From positions 1 to 5,967 of the forward strand of contig CAIYIP010000208.1 of assembly GCA_903926285.1 (NCBI GenBank): a stretch of 5,967 nt of DNA, read 5' to 3'. How positions within the stretch are numbered: the first letter of the stretch is position 1; each line of letters starts with the position of its first letter. Of the stretch, positions 1-5,967 are shown piece by piece. Position numbers and translations under genes: made by a program. The notes under the pieces were generated by a model. That model did not search any database. It saw nothing but the letters and a program-made list of their open reading frames with translations, and was not told the origin of the DNA. The stretch is from an uncultured Gammaproteobacteria bacterium (GTDB lineage: Bacteria; Pseudomonadota; Gammaproteobacteria; Pseudomonadales; Pseudohongiellaceae).

Positions 1-1237
1 GGGTATTGGGTATGTCATCGAGCAGCAGCTCGCCACTTTTTAGTTCATAAAAACGTGGGATCAAATTAACCAGCGTGGTTTTGCCACTGCCGGATTTACC
101 GACTATCGCCACAGTGTTGCCAGGCTCGCAAACAAAACTGAGATTACTGATAACTGTTTCGCCGTCCTCATTGTAGACAAAACTCAGATTGCGGAATTCA
201 ACCCTGCCCTGCACTCTTGATGTGCTAAGCGTGCCGGTATCAGTTTCAGCGGGCGTATCCAGCAACGCAAAGATGCTGCTTGCTGCAGCAAGGCCTTTCT
301 GGATATCGACATTCACTTTCGATGTCTGACGCACGGGCTTAAGCAGATTGCCAGCTGCCGTAATAAAGGCCGCGAATTCCCCTGGCGTAATGGAAGCGAG
401 CGCTTCCGGCGCCATCGCAAGCCAGATCAGAAATGACAATGCTGCTGCCACGAGTGTCTGCACAACGGGCGCACTTATAGCAGCGGTAATCGACAGTTTA
501 AGATTTTGTTGTGTGTTCCTGGCACTGGAATCGATAAAGCGCTCGCCTACCTGACGCTCGGCACCAAACGTGCGGATTACTTTCAGGCCTTTGAGGGTTT
601 CGCCGAGGATCTGCGTTACATCACCCATGGAATTCTGGATGCGATGGCTGTATTTGCGAAAACGCCCTGAAGCAAACACCACAACGCCACTGATCAATGG
701 AGTTACTGAAATAAAGATCAGCGTCAGTTGCCAGTTGAGATACAGCAGATATAACACAAGAGCCAGTACAGTAAGTCCTTCACGGAGCATCACGGCCAGC
801 GCATCACTGACCGCAGCGCTAACCTGACTGACATTAAACGTTACCGTCGACAATAAATGTCCTGATGTCTGGCGGTCATGGAACGACAGCGGGAGGCGCA
901 GGAAACACTCCATGATCTGGCAACGAATACGATGGACGATCCGGAATGCCAGCAGCGACATGAAATAGCTGCCCAGAAAACCTCCCACAGCACGCATCAA
1001 CACAACGCCCATTAACATCAAGGGAAGTGTCATACGTTCAGCACTGGTGATGGTTTCACCTAACTGGATACTGTCGATCAGAAGTCTTACGAGTTCAGAG
1101 AAGAGTGCAGTTGCAGCACCAAACAACGCGAAACCGATAATGCTAAGTCCGAGTGCCCACCAAAAGGGTTTTATATAGGCCAGCAGTCGGGTGTAGATCT
1201 TTAATCCACCAGGGGGAGAGACAGTGCCATCGGCCAT
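1..1237 (-). CDS. msbA: Lipid A export ABC transporter MsbA, partial (C-terminus beyond the window)
   Basis: This is a half-size ABC exporter that flips lipid A-core (and phospholipid) across the inner membrane as a homodimer. I translated 412 residues from the ATG at 1237-1235; the frame is open to the left edge, and a full MsbA has about 580 residues. The membrane domain has six hydrophobic segments near residues 25-47, 71-97, 142-166, 170-190, 250-275 and 285-303. The nucleotide-binding domain starts near 345. Walker A is GKSGSGKTT at residues 380-388, almost the position of the Walker A lysine in E. coli MsbA, followed by the MsbA-like stretch LVNLIPRFYE. The signature motif, Walker B and H-loop lie outside the window. 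The start is 2 bp after the exbD stop, with a GAGG ribosome site at 1248-1251 inside exbD, so the genes are probably co-transcribed and translationally coupled. A generic lipid or drug exporter is possible, but position and context favour MsbA. Confidence 0.93.
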   Translation of the reverse strand, partial: MADGTVSPPGGLKIYTRLLAYIKPFWWALGLSIIGFALFGAATALFSELVRLLIDSIQLGETITSAERMTLPLMLMGVVLMRAVGGFLGSYFMSLLAFRIVHRIRCQIMECFLRLPLSFHDRQTSGHLLSTVTFNVSQVSAAVSDALAVMLREGLTVLALVLYLLYLNWQLTLIFISVTPLISGVVVFASGRFRKYSHRIQNSMGDVTQILGETLKGLKVIRTFGAERQVGERFIDSSARNTQQNLKLSITAAISAPVVQTLVAAALSFLIWLAMAPEALASITPGEFAAFITAAGNLLKPVRQTSKVNVDIQKGLAAASSIFALLDTPAETDTGTLSTSRVQGRVEFRNLSFVYNEDGETVISNLSFVCEPGNTVAIVGKSGSGKTTLVNLIPRFYELKSGELLLDDIPNT

Positions 1238-1239
1238 GG

Positions 1240-1659
1240 TTATTCGGCCTCAGTCTGTACAGTGGCAATATTGATGCGACTGAAACCAAGCCTCGCCACA
1301 GCATCAAGTGCGGTAACTACTGCCTGGTGGGTGGTGTTGGCATCCGCTGAAATCGTAATCGGAATTGTCACATCACCGGCAGCGAGACCTTCAATGGCAG
1401 CCATGACAGATTCAACCGAAGTATCGATCAATGGATTACCATTTATTGCATAAGTACCACTGCGATCAATCTGGATATCAATCTGGAAGGGCGCCTCTGT
1501 GGCGGACTGACCGTCGGCTGCGGGCAGGTTGATCAGCAGGTTAGTATCTCTGTCGAAAGAAGTCGTCACCATAAAGAACAGCAGCAGGATAAACACCACA
1601 TCAATTAGCGGCGTGATATCTACGCTAACCTCTGACTTTAAATTGCGCTGAAATTTCAT
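1240..1659 (-). CDS. exbD: ExbD/TolR-family proton-channel subunit
   Basis: This 139-residue single-pass inner-membrane protein is the normal length for the ExbD/TolR family. A short cytoplasmic N-terminus (residues 1-14) precedes one membrane helix at about 17-34, which begins with DITPLIDVVFILLLFF. Asp20 in that helix matches the single essential proton-carrying aspartate of ExbD (Asp25 in E. coli). The rest (about 40-139) is the periplasmic domain. With the upstream ExbB-like protein it should form a proton-motive-force-driven motor. Only 18 bp separate it from exbB, and msbA follows 2 bp after its stop. No clear Shine-Dalgarno sequence precedes its ATG, so coupling to exbB translation is likely. 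No tonB gene is present in the window, so the energised partner is unknown; TolR is the alternative label, but position next to comEC and msbA is usual for genes called exbD. Confidence 0.92.
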   Translation of the reverse strand: MKFQRNLKSEVSVDITPLIDVVFILLLFFMVTTSFDRDTNLLINLPAADGQSATEAPFQIDIQIDRSGTYAINGNPLIDTSVESVMAAIEGLAAGDVTIPITISADANTTHQAVVTALDAVARLGFSRINIATVQTEAE

Positions 1660-1677
1660 GGCAGGTGTTTCCCGGCT

Positions 1678-2304
1678 TCAGTTGCCGCGAACCTCTACTG
1701 CGCGCGCACTGTAAAGTGCGTCCACGAGTTTGATTGACTCGCGCTCGAGTTCAACAACCAGCGCTTCCACGCGGCGTAAAAACAGGCGATGAAAAAACAG
1801 CGCCGGAATAGCCACGATCAAACCTGCGGCGGTAGTAATAAGTGCCACTGCTATGCCACCGGCGAGAACACTAATATTGCCATTGCCAATGTTCACAATT
1901 TCGCCAAACACCTGGATCATGCCGAATACTGTACCCAGCAAGCCCAGCAAAGGCGCAATCGCCGCAATTGTGCCGAGTGTACTCAGGTAACGCTCCATGT
2001 CGTGAACTACGTGGGAAGCCGCCAGTTCGATACTTTCGATCATGATGGCACGCCCTGCTTTGGCATTGACGAGGCCGGCCGCGAGAATCTGGCCCAGCGG
2101 CGAGGACATGCGCAATTCACGCAGCTGGCCTCCATCGAGCTGATTATGCTTTATCTTGCCCCAGACCTCCGCCAGCGCATTGCGCGGAGCAATACGGGAC
2201 GGACTGAGGGTCCAGAAACGTTCAATGACGATGGCTATGGCGATGACTGAACAAAGGATGATGGGCAGCATCAACCAGCCACCCGAACGGACTATTTCAA
2301 ACAC
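1678..2304 (-). CDS. exbB: ExbB/TolQ-family motor subunit (MotA/TolQ/ExbB proton channel)
   Basis: This 208-residue inner-membrane protein has the three-helix ExbB layout: TM1 at about 11-29, a cytoplasmic loop at 30-108, TM2 at about 111-133 and TM3 at about 147-172, then a charged cytoplasmic tail. TM2 carries GLLGTVFGM with Thr125, and TM3 carries GGIAVALITTAAG with Thr158. By alignment from memory these match E. coli ExbB Thr148 and Thr181. The position of the channel glutamate Glu176 of E. coli ExbB is Val153 here, so the channel lining differs from TonB-linked ExbB. The start is a GTG at 2304-2302, chosen because GGAGAG at 2311-2316 lies 6 bases upstream. It sits 79 bp after comEC and 18 bp before exbD. 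It likely pairs with that ExbD to use proton motive force; the energised target is not visible. Confidence 0.92.
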   Translation of the reverse strand: MFEIVRSGGWLMLPIILCSVIAIAIVIERFWTLSPSRIAPRNALAEVWGKIKHNQLDGGQLRELRMSSPLGQILAAGLVNAKAGRAIMIESIELAASHVVHDMERYLSTLGTIAAIAPLLGLLGTVFGMIQVFGEIVNIGNGNISVLAGGIAVALITTAAGLIVAIPALFFHRLFLRRVEALVVELERESIKLVDALYSARAVEVRGN

Positions 2305-2310
2305 AAATAA

Positions 2311-2316
2311 CTCTCC
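2311..2316 (-). promoter_or_regulatory. Ribosome binding site of exbB that supports a GTG start
   Basis: On the minus strand GGAGAG lies 6 bases before the GTG at 2304. It is the best Shine-Dalgarno match among the start sites I inspected. No ATG offers a comparable start, so GTG is the supported choice. In the rest of the 79-bp comEC-exbB gap (2305-2383) I see no hairpin followed by a T-run and no convincing -35/-10 pair. Confidence 0.7.
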
Positions 2317-2383
2317 GCAAAAAGTTGGCGCACTTTACCATATTCCCCAATGGCCCACTAACTTACAGGAACTGGAAACAGAC

Positions 2384-4729
2384 TTATTGCGGAGTTGACC
2401 AGAAGCGGCGTTTTTCGAGCCGGTATTGGCCCACCTGTAATTCCCCGCCAGGAGAAACCGTAAACGTAACTGCCCCGCTTTCGGCCGTGTTCAACAGTCG
2501 GCTGGATGTTTCTTCATAGCGATTTACCACTTCAGCAGCCGGATGACCAAAACGATTCAGATAGCCACTGGAGAACACGACAAACTCCTGCTGCACTGCT
2601 GCGATAAAAAGCGACGAGGAAGAGGTACGACTGCCATGATGTGGAGCAATCAGGATATCTGCCTCCAGATTTTCCCTCTCTACCAGAGATGTCTCAACCA
2701 GACGTTCAATGTCTCCTGGAATCAACACGGAGCGGGCCCCTGCGGTTATCTTCAGCACACACGAGCCATTGTTCCGACCATAGGCAGAAGAGTCAGGATG
2801 GATAATAGTGAAATGCACGTCGTCCCAGCTCCAGCTCGAGCCTGCCCTGCAACGCACCGCCGAGAGTTCGGCCGGAAAAATATCAGTATCAGAACCCAGG
2901 TAGTTTGCGGCTGGAAAATTCTTCACTACACCTGCCAGGCCTCCGGCATGATCAGCATCTGCATGGCTGATAATTACTGCATCAAGACTGCCTATATTGC
3001 GGTTTTGCAAATACGGAATGACCACGTCGCTGCCCGCATCGAAGCGGCGACTGAAGGCAGGTCCCACGTCATATATCAGTGTGTGGTTGCGCGTGGCAGC
3101 CACGACGGCCAGTCCTTGGCCCACATCAAGGACAGTTAGCGTGAGTCCACCAGTTGCCAATTTTGGCTTTGGCCAGAACAGGATAATTGGCAGGAGTATC
3201 AGGGCCACCCCTTTCTGCCAGAGCCGGGAAGCAAACTGCACCAGCCATACAAGCAGCAGAATAAAGGCCATTGCGACTAGCGATTGTGAAGGGAGCTTCA
3301 AAACATCGACTGGTACCAGGTCGATAAACACCTGCAAAAAATACAGGTAGCCTTCAAGCAGATAATCCACGGCCAGCAGCATCAGGAATGCACACGCTGG
3401 CCACAGCCACATCATCACCATGGCCATCAGGCTGAGAGGCACGACTAGCAATCCAATAAATGGAATGGCGAGAATATTGACCAGAGGAGCGGCCAGACTT
3501 ATTTGATGAAAATACACCAGCATGACGGGTAATAAGCCACTAAAAACCAGCAGCTGCGTCTGGACCAGAATACAAAATTTTGAGGTGAAGGACTTTGCCT
3601 TTTCCTGAGCTCCATTATGCGCAGAGGGCGTCTCGATGCTGAAAAGCAGAATCGCAACAGCGCCAAACGACAGCCAGAACCCTGCATTCTGCGATGCCAG
3701 AGGATCAACCGCGAGAATCAACGCAAGGGCCAGGCACAGGGCATTAACTGGATTCGTCTGCCGGCGCAGGAAAACGCCTGTCAGATATAACGCAACCATA
3801 ACAAGTGCGCGCAAGGCTGGTAGAGAAAATCCCGCGAAGCCCGTGTAGATGAAAGCTCCGGCCATGGCGAGCGCGGCAGCAACAGTCGGTGCGGGCACAT
3901 AGAACAACCAATTGTGCCAACGCGTATATAAAAACCACCCCAGTTGATAGAACACCAGCGCAATCAGCGCAACGTGCGACCCGGAAATCACCATCAAGTG
4001 ATTCGTGCCTGTGCGGGAAAACAAGTCCCAATCCGCTTCGGAAATGCCATGGCCATCACCGATCGTCAGTGCCCGCAGAAGATCTTCATGGCGGATTTTT
4101 CCAGCACCCACTTCCGTTAACTTGCGGACCAATTCATAACGCCAACGATTGAATAGACGACGGCCAGTGTTGTCAGCAAGTAGCTGGTTTTCTTTGTGTT
4201 CTCGCACATAGCCGGTGGCGCGCACTTGCTGCTGCATAAGCCAGGCTTCGTAGTCAAAGCCTCCTGGATTGGCAAAGCCATGCGGCCGGCGGAGCCTGAC
4301 TTGTAATTGCCACTGCTGGCCCGGAGTAAAAGCAGTGCTTTGGTAGGCATTAAGCAGGATTTTTTGCGAGCGTGTTTCCAGTGAGTTGAAGTCACATTGC
4401 TGGACGCCGGCAACCGGGCACAGCTTTTCCACCATGAACTCAAAACGCAGGGAACGCTCAGTTTGCTCTGGCAGGTTCCACACTATGCCTTGTACCCAGA
4501 TATCCTGATTCTCAAGTGCGGCCGGCAAAAGCTCAGTTACGCTGTGCCACCCGTACAGCAGAAGCGAACTACAGCCCAGACAAAATGCAGCAATCAGGCG
4601 TGAGCTGCGCCAGCAATGCAGCGACAGGCCAAGAACCAGCAAGAGATAACAGTAAAAGCGCAGGGGCAGCTCTGGCACGAAACTGCTGAGGACCACACCA
4701 AGACTGAATGCGATCGTCCATGAGCGCAT
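2384..4729 (-). CDS. comEC: ComEC/Rec2-family DNA internalisation protein
   Basis: ComEC/Rec2 forms the inner-membrane channel that takes up single-stranded DNA during natural transformation. The 781-residue length is normal for Gram-negative members, and the reading frame is intact. Hydrophobic helices occupy about residues 1-60, followed by a soluble region (about 65-200) of the DUF4131 type. The multi-helix Competence domain spans about 215-510 and contains the family hallmark HLMVISGSHV at residues 244-253. A C-terminal metallo-beta-lactamase domain begins at VLDVGQG (533-539). It contains the metal-binding motif HADADH at 589-594, PGDIE with Asp673, and APHHGS at 695-700, so the putative nuclease site looks complete. 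The ATG at 4729 has no good Shine-Dalgarno sequence, so translation may be weak. The gene follows a 123-bp gap after a gene remnant and precedes exbB by 79 bp. The domain set shows the family; competence itself cannot be inferred from this gene alone. Confidence 0.95.
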   Translation of the reverse strand: MRSWTIAFSLGVVLSSFVPELPLRFYCYLLLVLGLSLHCWRSSRLIAAFCLGCSSLLLYGWHSVTELLPAALENQDIWVQGIVWNLPEQTERSLRFEFMVEKLCPVAGVQQCDFNSLETRSQKILLNAYQSTAFTPGQQWQLQVRLRRPHGFANPGGFDYEAWLMQQQVRATGYVREHKENQLLADNTGRRLFNRWRYELVRKLTEVGAGKIRHEDLLRALTIGDGHGISEADWDLFSRTGTNHLMVISGSHVALIALVFYQLGWFLYTRWHNWLFYVPAPTVAAALAMAGAFIYTGFAGFSLPALRALVMVALYLTGVFLRRQTNPVNALCLALALILAVDPLASQNAGFWLSFGAVAILLFSIETPSAHNGAQEKAKSFTSKFCILVQTQLLVFSGLLPVMLVYFHQISLAAPLVNILAIPFIGLLVVPLSLMAMVMMWLWPACAFLMLLAVDYLLEGYLYFLQVFIDLVPVDVLKLPSQSLVAMAFILLLVWLVQFASRLWQKGVALILLPIILFWPKPKLATGGLTLTVLDVGQGLAVVAATRNHTLIYDVGPAFSRRFDAGSDVVIPYLQNRNIGSLDAVIISHADADHAGGLAGVVKNFPAANYLGSDTDIFPAELSAVRCRAGSSWSWDDVHFTIIHPDSSAYGRNNGSCVLKITAGARSVLIPGDIERLVETSLVERENLEADILIAPHHGSRTSSSSLFIAAVQQEFVVFSSGYLNRFGHPAAEVVNRYEETSSRLLNTAESGAVTFTVSPGGELQVGQYRLEKRRFWSTPQ

Positions 4730-4743
4730 AAAACAAGACCGAA

Positions 4744-4758
4744 ACTGAAAACTTCAGT
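4744..4758. repeat. Short inverted repeat upstream of comEC
   Basis: A perfect 6-bp inverted repeat, ACTGAA-AAC-TTCAGT, is centred about 22 bases upstream of the comEC start. It lacks the GC-rich stem and clean T-run of an intrinsic terminator. It could be an operator half-site pair, a leader hairpin that dampens comEC translation, or chance. I see no convincing promoter elements in the 123-bp gap (4730-4852). Confidence 0.3.
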
Positions 4759-4852
4759 CTAGTACGGGACAGGCAAGACAGCCGGAAATTTGTGCTGTCA
4801 GAACAAACCAGAGAGCTACACGCAAACAAGGTTGGCAATAGGTAATGCGAGG

Positions 4853-5207
4853 TTATTGGACCTGCACATCCGCCGCTTCACACACGCCGCCTTCACAACG
4901 ATTGTTATCCTCGCAGATAAACTCAAACAGCTTCCAGTTGGGTTTGCGTTGCAGCTGCCAGGGCTGAAGTCAATATGGCGGGATCATCGATAGTGACGTA
5001 GTAGGAAGCGTTCATGCCATCACTGGCTGTGATACGTTCAACCACATGGGCCTGGTCGCTATGCCAGCGTGAACTGCAGTCTTCAGGATGATAGGCATCA
5101 AGAACCCAGGCCTTCAGACCTCTCGTGTCTATAACCCGAGTGTCGTCTTGCCAACAGGCTATCGCCCAGCGGCTCAGCGAAATACCAGCTTCGCCCGCGC
5201 CAGTTTT
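4853..5207 (-). pseudogene. C-terminal remnant of an uncharacterised secreted-protein family, with a frameshift
   Basis: Two consecutive minus-strand frames together encode one recognisable C-terminal domain. The first frame is open from 5207 to a TGA at 4925-4923. It reads WQDDTRVIDTRGLKAW, then HSDQAHVVERI and YYVTIDDPAILTS. The second frame resumes with PWQLQRKPNWKLFEFICEDN from 4963 and ends at a TAA at 4855-4853. Removing one base near 4964-4970 joins them as ...TIDDPAILTS-PWQLQRK.... From memory this order (W.DDT.V.DT, HSD..HV.ER, T.DDP...T.PW, then a late E(F/Y)-C-E-NN block) typifies an unnamed secreted family, common in Gammaproteobacteria and Acidobacteria, whose function I do not know. 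The N-terminal half and signal peptide are absent, because that space is occupied by the end of the upstream membrane-protein gene. The expected S-x-G-x-W entry motif is degraded to AIACW. No ATG, GTG or TTG opens the fragment. I read it as a broken gene. Confidence 0.65.
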
Positions 5208-5727
5208 CTAAACAAGCGGATCTGACTCCGATAAGGAAACCAGTCGACCAGAAAAGTCGCCAGTGCTTCCCAGAGCGAAACCCAAGCGGCGATATTTATT
5301 CCTTCCGCCAACAGGCTCTCAACCACCGACCTGTCACTGCCAAGCGTGCGGTTCATCAACAAGGTAAGCAGCAGAATCACCAATCCCAACAACAGGAATA
5401 CACCGGAGCGGTACATCATTTGCCGCAGCAGTTGTTGTTCACGGCTCACCATATAAAGAAAAAAAGTGCTGATGCTGCGCTGGATACGTTCGAGCGTGCC
5501 GTTGTCGTGTGGTTGTGTAAACGAGAAACGGATAAGAAAAGGTTGTGGGCTTAGTTCACTGGCGGACTCTATCAGGTAATCGACAAGGTCCTGATCAAGA
5601 TCGCGGCGAATGAACGGGGCGTTACGGTCAAAATTATTGTAGAGGTCCTCTGCCCGGTCTGCCGCGACTCGATACAGAAAGTGCCATCTGCTTCACGTTC
5701 GTAACGTTCCTGAGTTGTTTTATTCAT
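5174..5727 (-). pseudogene. Small two-helix membrane protein gene, apparently frameshifted
   Basis: The ATG at 5727-5725 starts MNKTTQERYEREADGTFCIE. About 20 codons in, the coding signal moves to the -1 frame, which is open from 5692 to the TGA at 5176-5174. That second frame reads DRAEDLYNNFDRNAPFIRRD, then LVDYLIESASEL. A helix follows (SGVFLLLGLVILLLTLLM), and then an amphipathic-hydrophobic segment ending WVSLWEALATFLVDWFPYRS. Joined, the product would have about 183 residues. This resembles, from memory, an uncharacterised bacterial family with a D.....FD..PF..RDL N-terminal motif and a W..LW..LE.FL.DW.P.R C-terminal motif; its role is unknown. The second frame has no ATG, GTG or TTG before 5452, and starting at 5452 would discard the conserved N-terminal half, which supports a one-base loss near 5665-5692. 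The ATG overlaps the lolC/lolE stop by 8 bases, so the gene was translated within the lol operon. It may be a true mutation or a sequencing error. Confidence 0.65.
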
Positions 5728-5967
5728 AACGCAGGATTTCTGCAGGTCTGATACGCGCGGCTCTTGCTGCCGGATAAACCGTAGCAAGCAAGCTCAGCAA
5801 AAGGGCCAGCGAACAGACCAGAACAAGATCGCCGAGCCTGATTTCGCTGGGCAAATAATTAACAGGGTAAACGTCTGAGCTCAGAAAGCTCATGCCCAGC
5901 AGGGATTCAAGCCAGGCCACTGCATCGCCGACAACCAACGCAAGCAAGATACCAAGCACAAGTCCAC
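5720..5967 (-). CDS. lolE: LolC/LolE-family lipoprotein-releasing permease, partial (C-terminal end only)
   Basis: The last 81 codons of an inner-membrane permease are visible; the N-terminus lies beyond the right edge. LolC/E with the ATPase LolD extracts mature lipoproteins from the inner membrane and hands them to LolA. The frame is open from 5965. It shows a membrane helix (GLVLGILLALVVGDAVAWL), a periplasmic piece containing VYPVNYLPSEI, and a final helix (LVLVCSLALLLSLLATVYPA). The tail is ARAARIRPAEILRYE. This is the end of an FtsX-type domain, and the YLP-S/T-E motif and PAE-LRYE ending are typical of LolC/LolE. The symbol follows the usual place of lolE at the end of a lolCDE operon before comEC; lolC, or a single LolF-type protein, cannot be excluded from this fragment. 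The stop overlaps the next start within ATGAATAA. Confidence 0.85.
   Translation of the reverse strand, partial: GLVLGILLALVVGDAVAWLESLLGMSFLSSDVYPVNYLPSEIRLGDLVLVCSLALLLSLLATVYPAARAARIRPAEILRYE

Noticed and set aside
1789..2250. Plus-strand open frame of 153 codons opposite exbB
   Set aside because: It lies wholly antisense to a well-conserved exbB and is rich in Cys, His and Gln without a pattern; a shadow frame.
2543..3139. Long plus-strand open frame (198 codons) opposite comEC, and several shorter ones at 2997-3350, 3889-4152 and 4397-4603
   Set aside because: They are antisense to a clearly conserved comEC and show no domain-like composition, so they are shadow frames.
4741..4760. Intrinsic terminator before comEC
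   Set aside because: The stem is 6 bp and AT-rich with no following uninterrupted T-run, so it does not resemble a terminator on either strand.
4569..4838. Minus-strand open frame overlapping the comEC start
   Set aside because: It runs out of frame into the N-terminal part of comEC and has no motif support or ribosome site.
4790..4993. Plus-strand open frame of 67 codons upstream of comEC
   Set aside because: It is antisense to the secreted-protein remnant, whose minus-strand motifs explain the coding signal better.
5630..5695. Programmed -1 ribosomal frameshifting in the membrane-protein gene
   Set aside because: No slippery heptamer of the X-XXY-YYZ type is present in the frame overlap, and I saw no obvious downstream stem-loop.
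5572..5787. Minus-strand 71-codon open frame starting inside the lol gene
   Set aside because: Its first 20 codons overlap the lolC/lolE 3' end and its last 30 look non-conserved; only the middle part from 5727 belongs to the frameshifted membrane protein.
1..5967. CRISPR arrays, tRNA or rRNA genes, insertion-sequence ends, transposase or phage genes
   Set aside because: I saw no spaced direct repeats, cloverleaf-like segments, terminal inverted repeats or recombinase motifs anywhere in the window.

Overview
This window is a chromosomal envelope-biogenesis locus. Every gene I can support lies on the minus strand, so transcription runs from the right edge to the left edge. The order is the 3' end of a lolC/lolE-type gene, a damaged two-gene stretch, comEC, an exbB-like gene, an exbD-like gene and most of msbA. 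A lolE - comEC - exbB - exbD - msbA order is typical of Gammaproteobacteria. The base composition is about 50% GC by eye. The small proteins between lolE and comEC resemble families I associate with environmental or marine gammaproteobacteria; this placement is inference.

Right part (4730-5967). The last 81 codons of a LolC/LolE-family permease end with the usual PAE-LRYE tail. Its stop codon overlaps the start of a small membrane protein (5174-5727) that is split over two frames by an apparent one-base loss near 5665-5692. Immediately downstream (4853-5207) is the C-terminal half of an uncharacterised secreted-protein family. It has no N-terminal half and no usual start, and it carries a second frameshift, in the opposite sense, near 4964-4970. 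A 123-bp non-coding gap with one short inverted repeat then leads to comEC.

Left part (1-4729). ComEC/Rec2 (781 aa) is full length, with its channel domain and metallo-beta-lactamase domain. A 79-bp gap follows, then a GTG-started exbB-like gene with a good Shine-Dalgarno sequence. The exbD-like gene follows after 18 bp, and msbA starts 2 bp after the exbD stop. MsbA is cut by the window edge just after Walker A.

How they fit together: LolC/E (lipoprotein release) and MsbA (lipid A-core flipping) both feed the outer membrane. ExbB/ExbD form a proton-driven motor, and ComEC transports DNA across the inner membrane. I see no new defence or mobile system. The point of real interest is the broken lolE-comEC interval, which is either a decaying accessory slot or a place where the sequence has two single-base errors.
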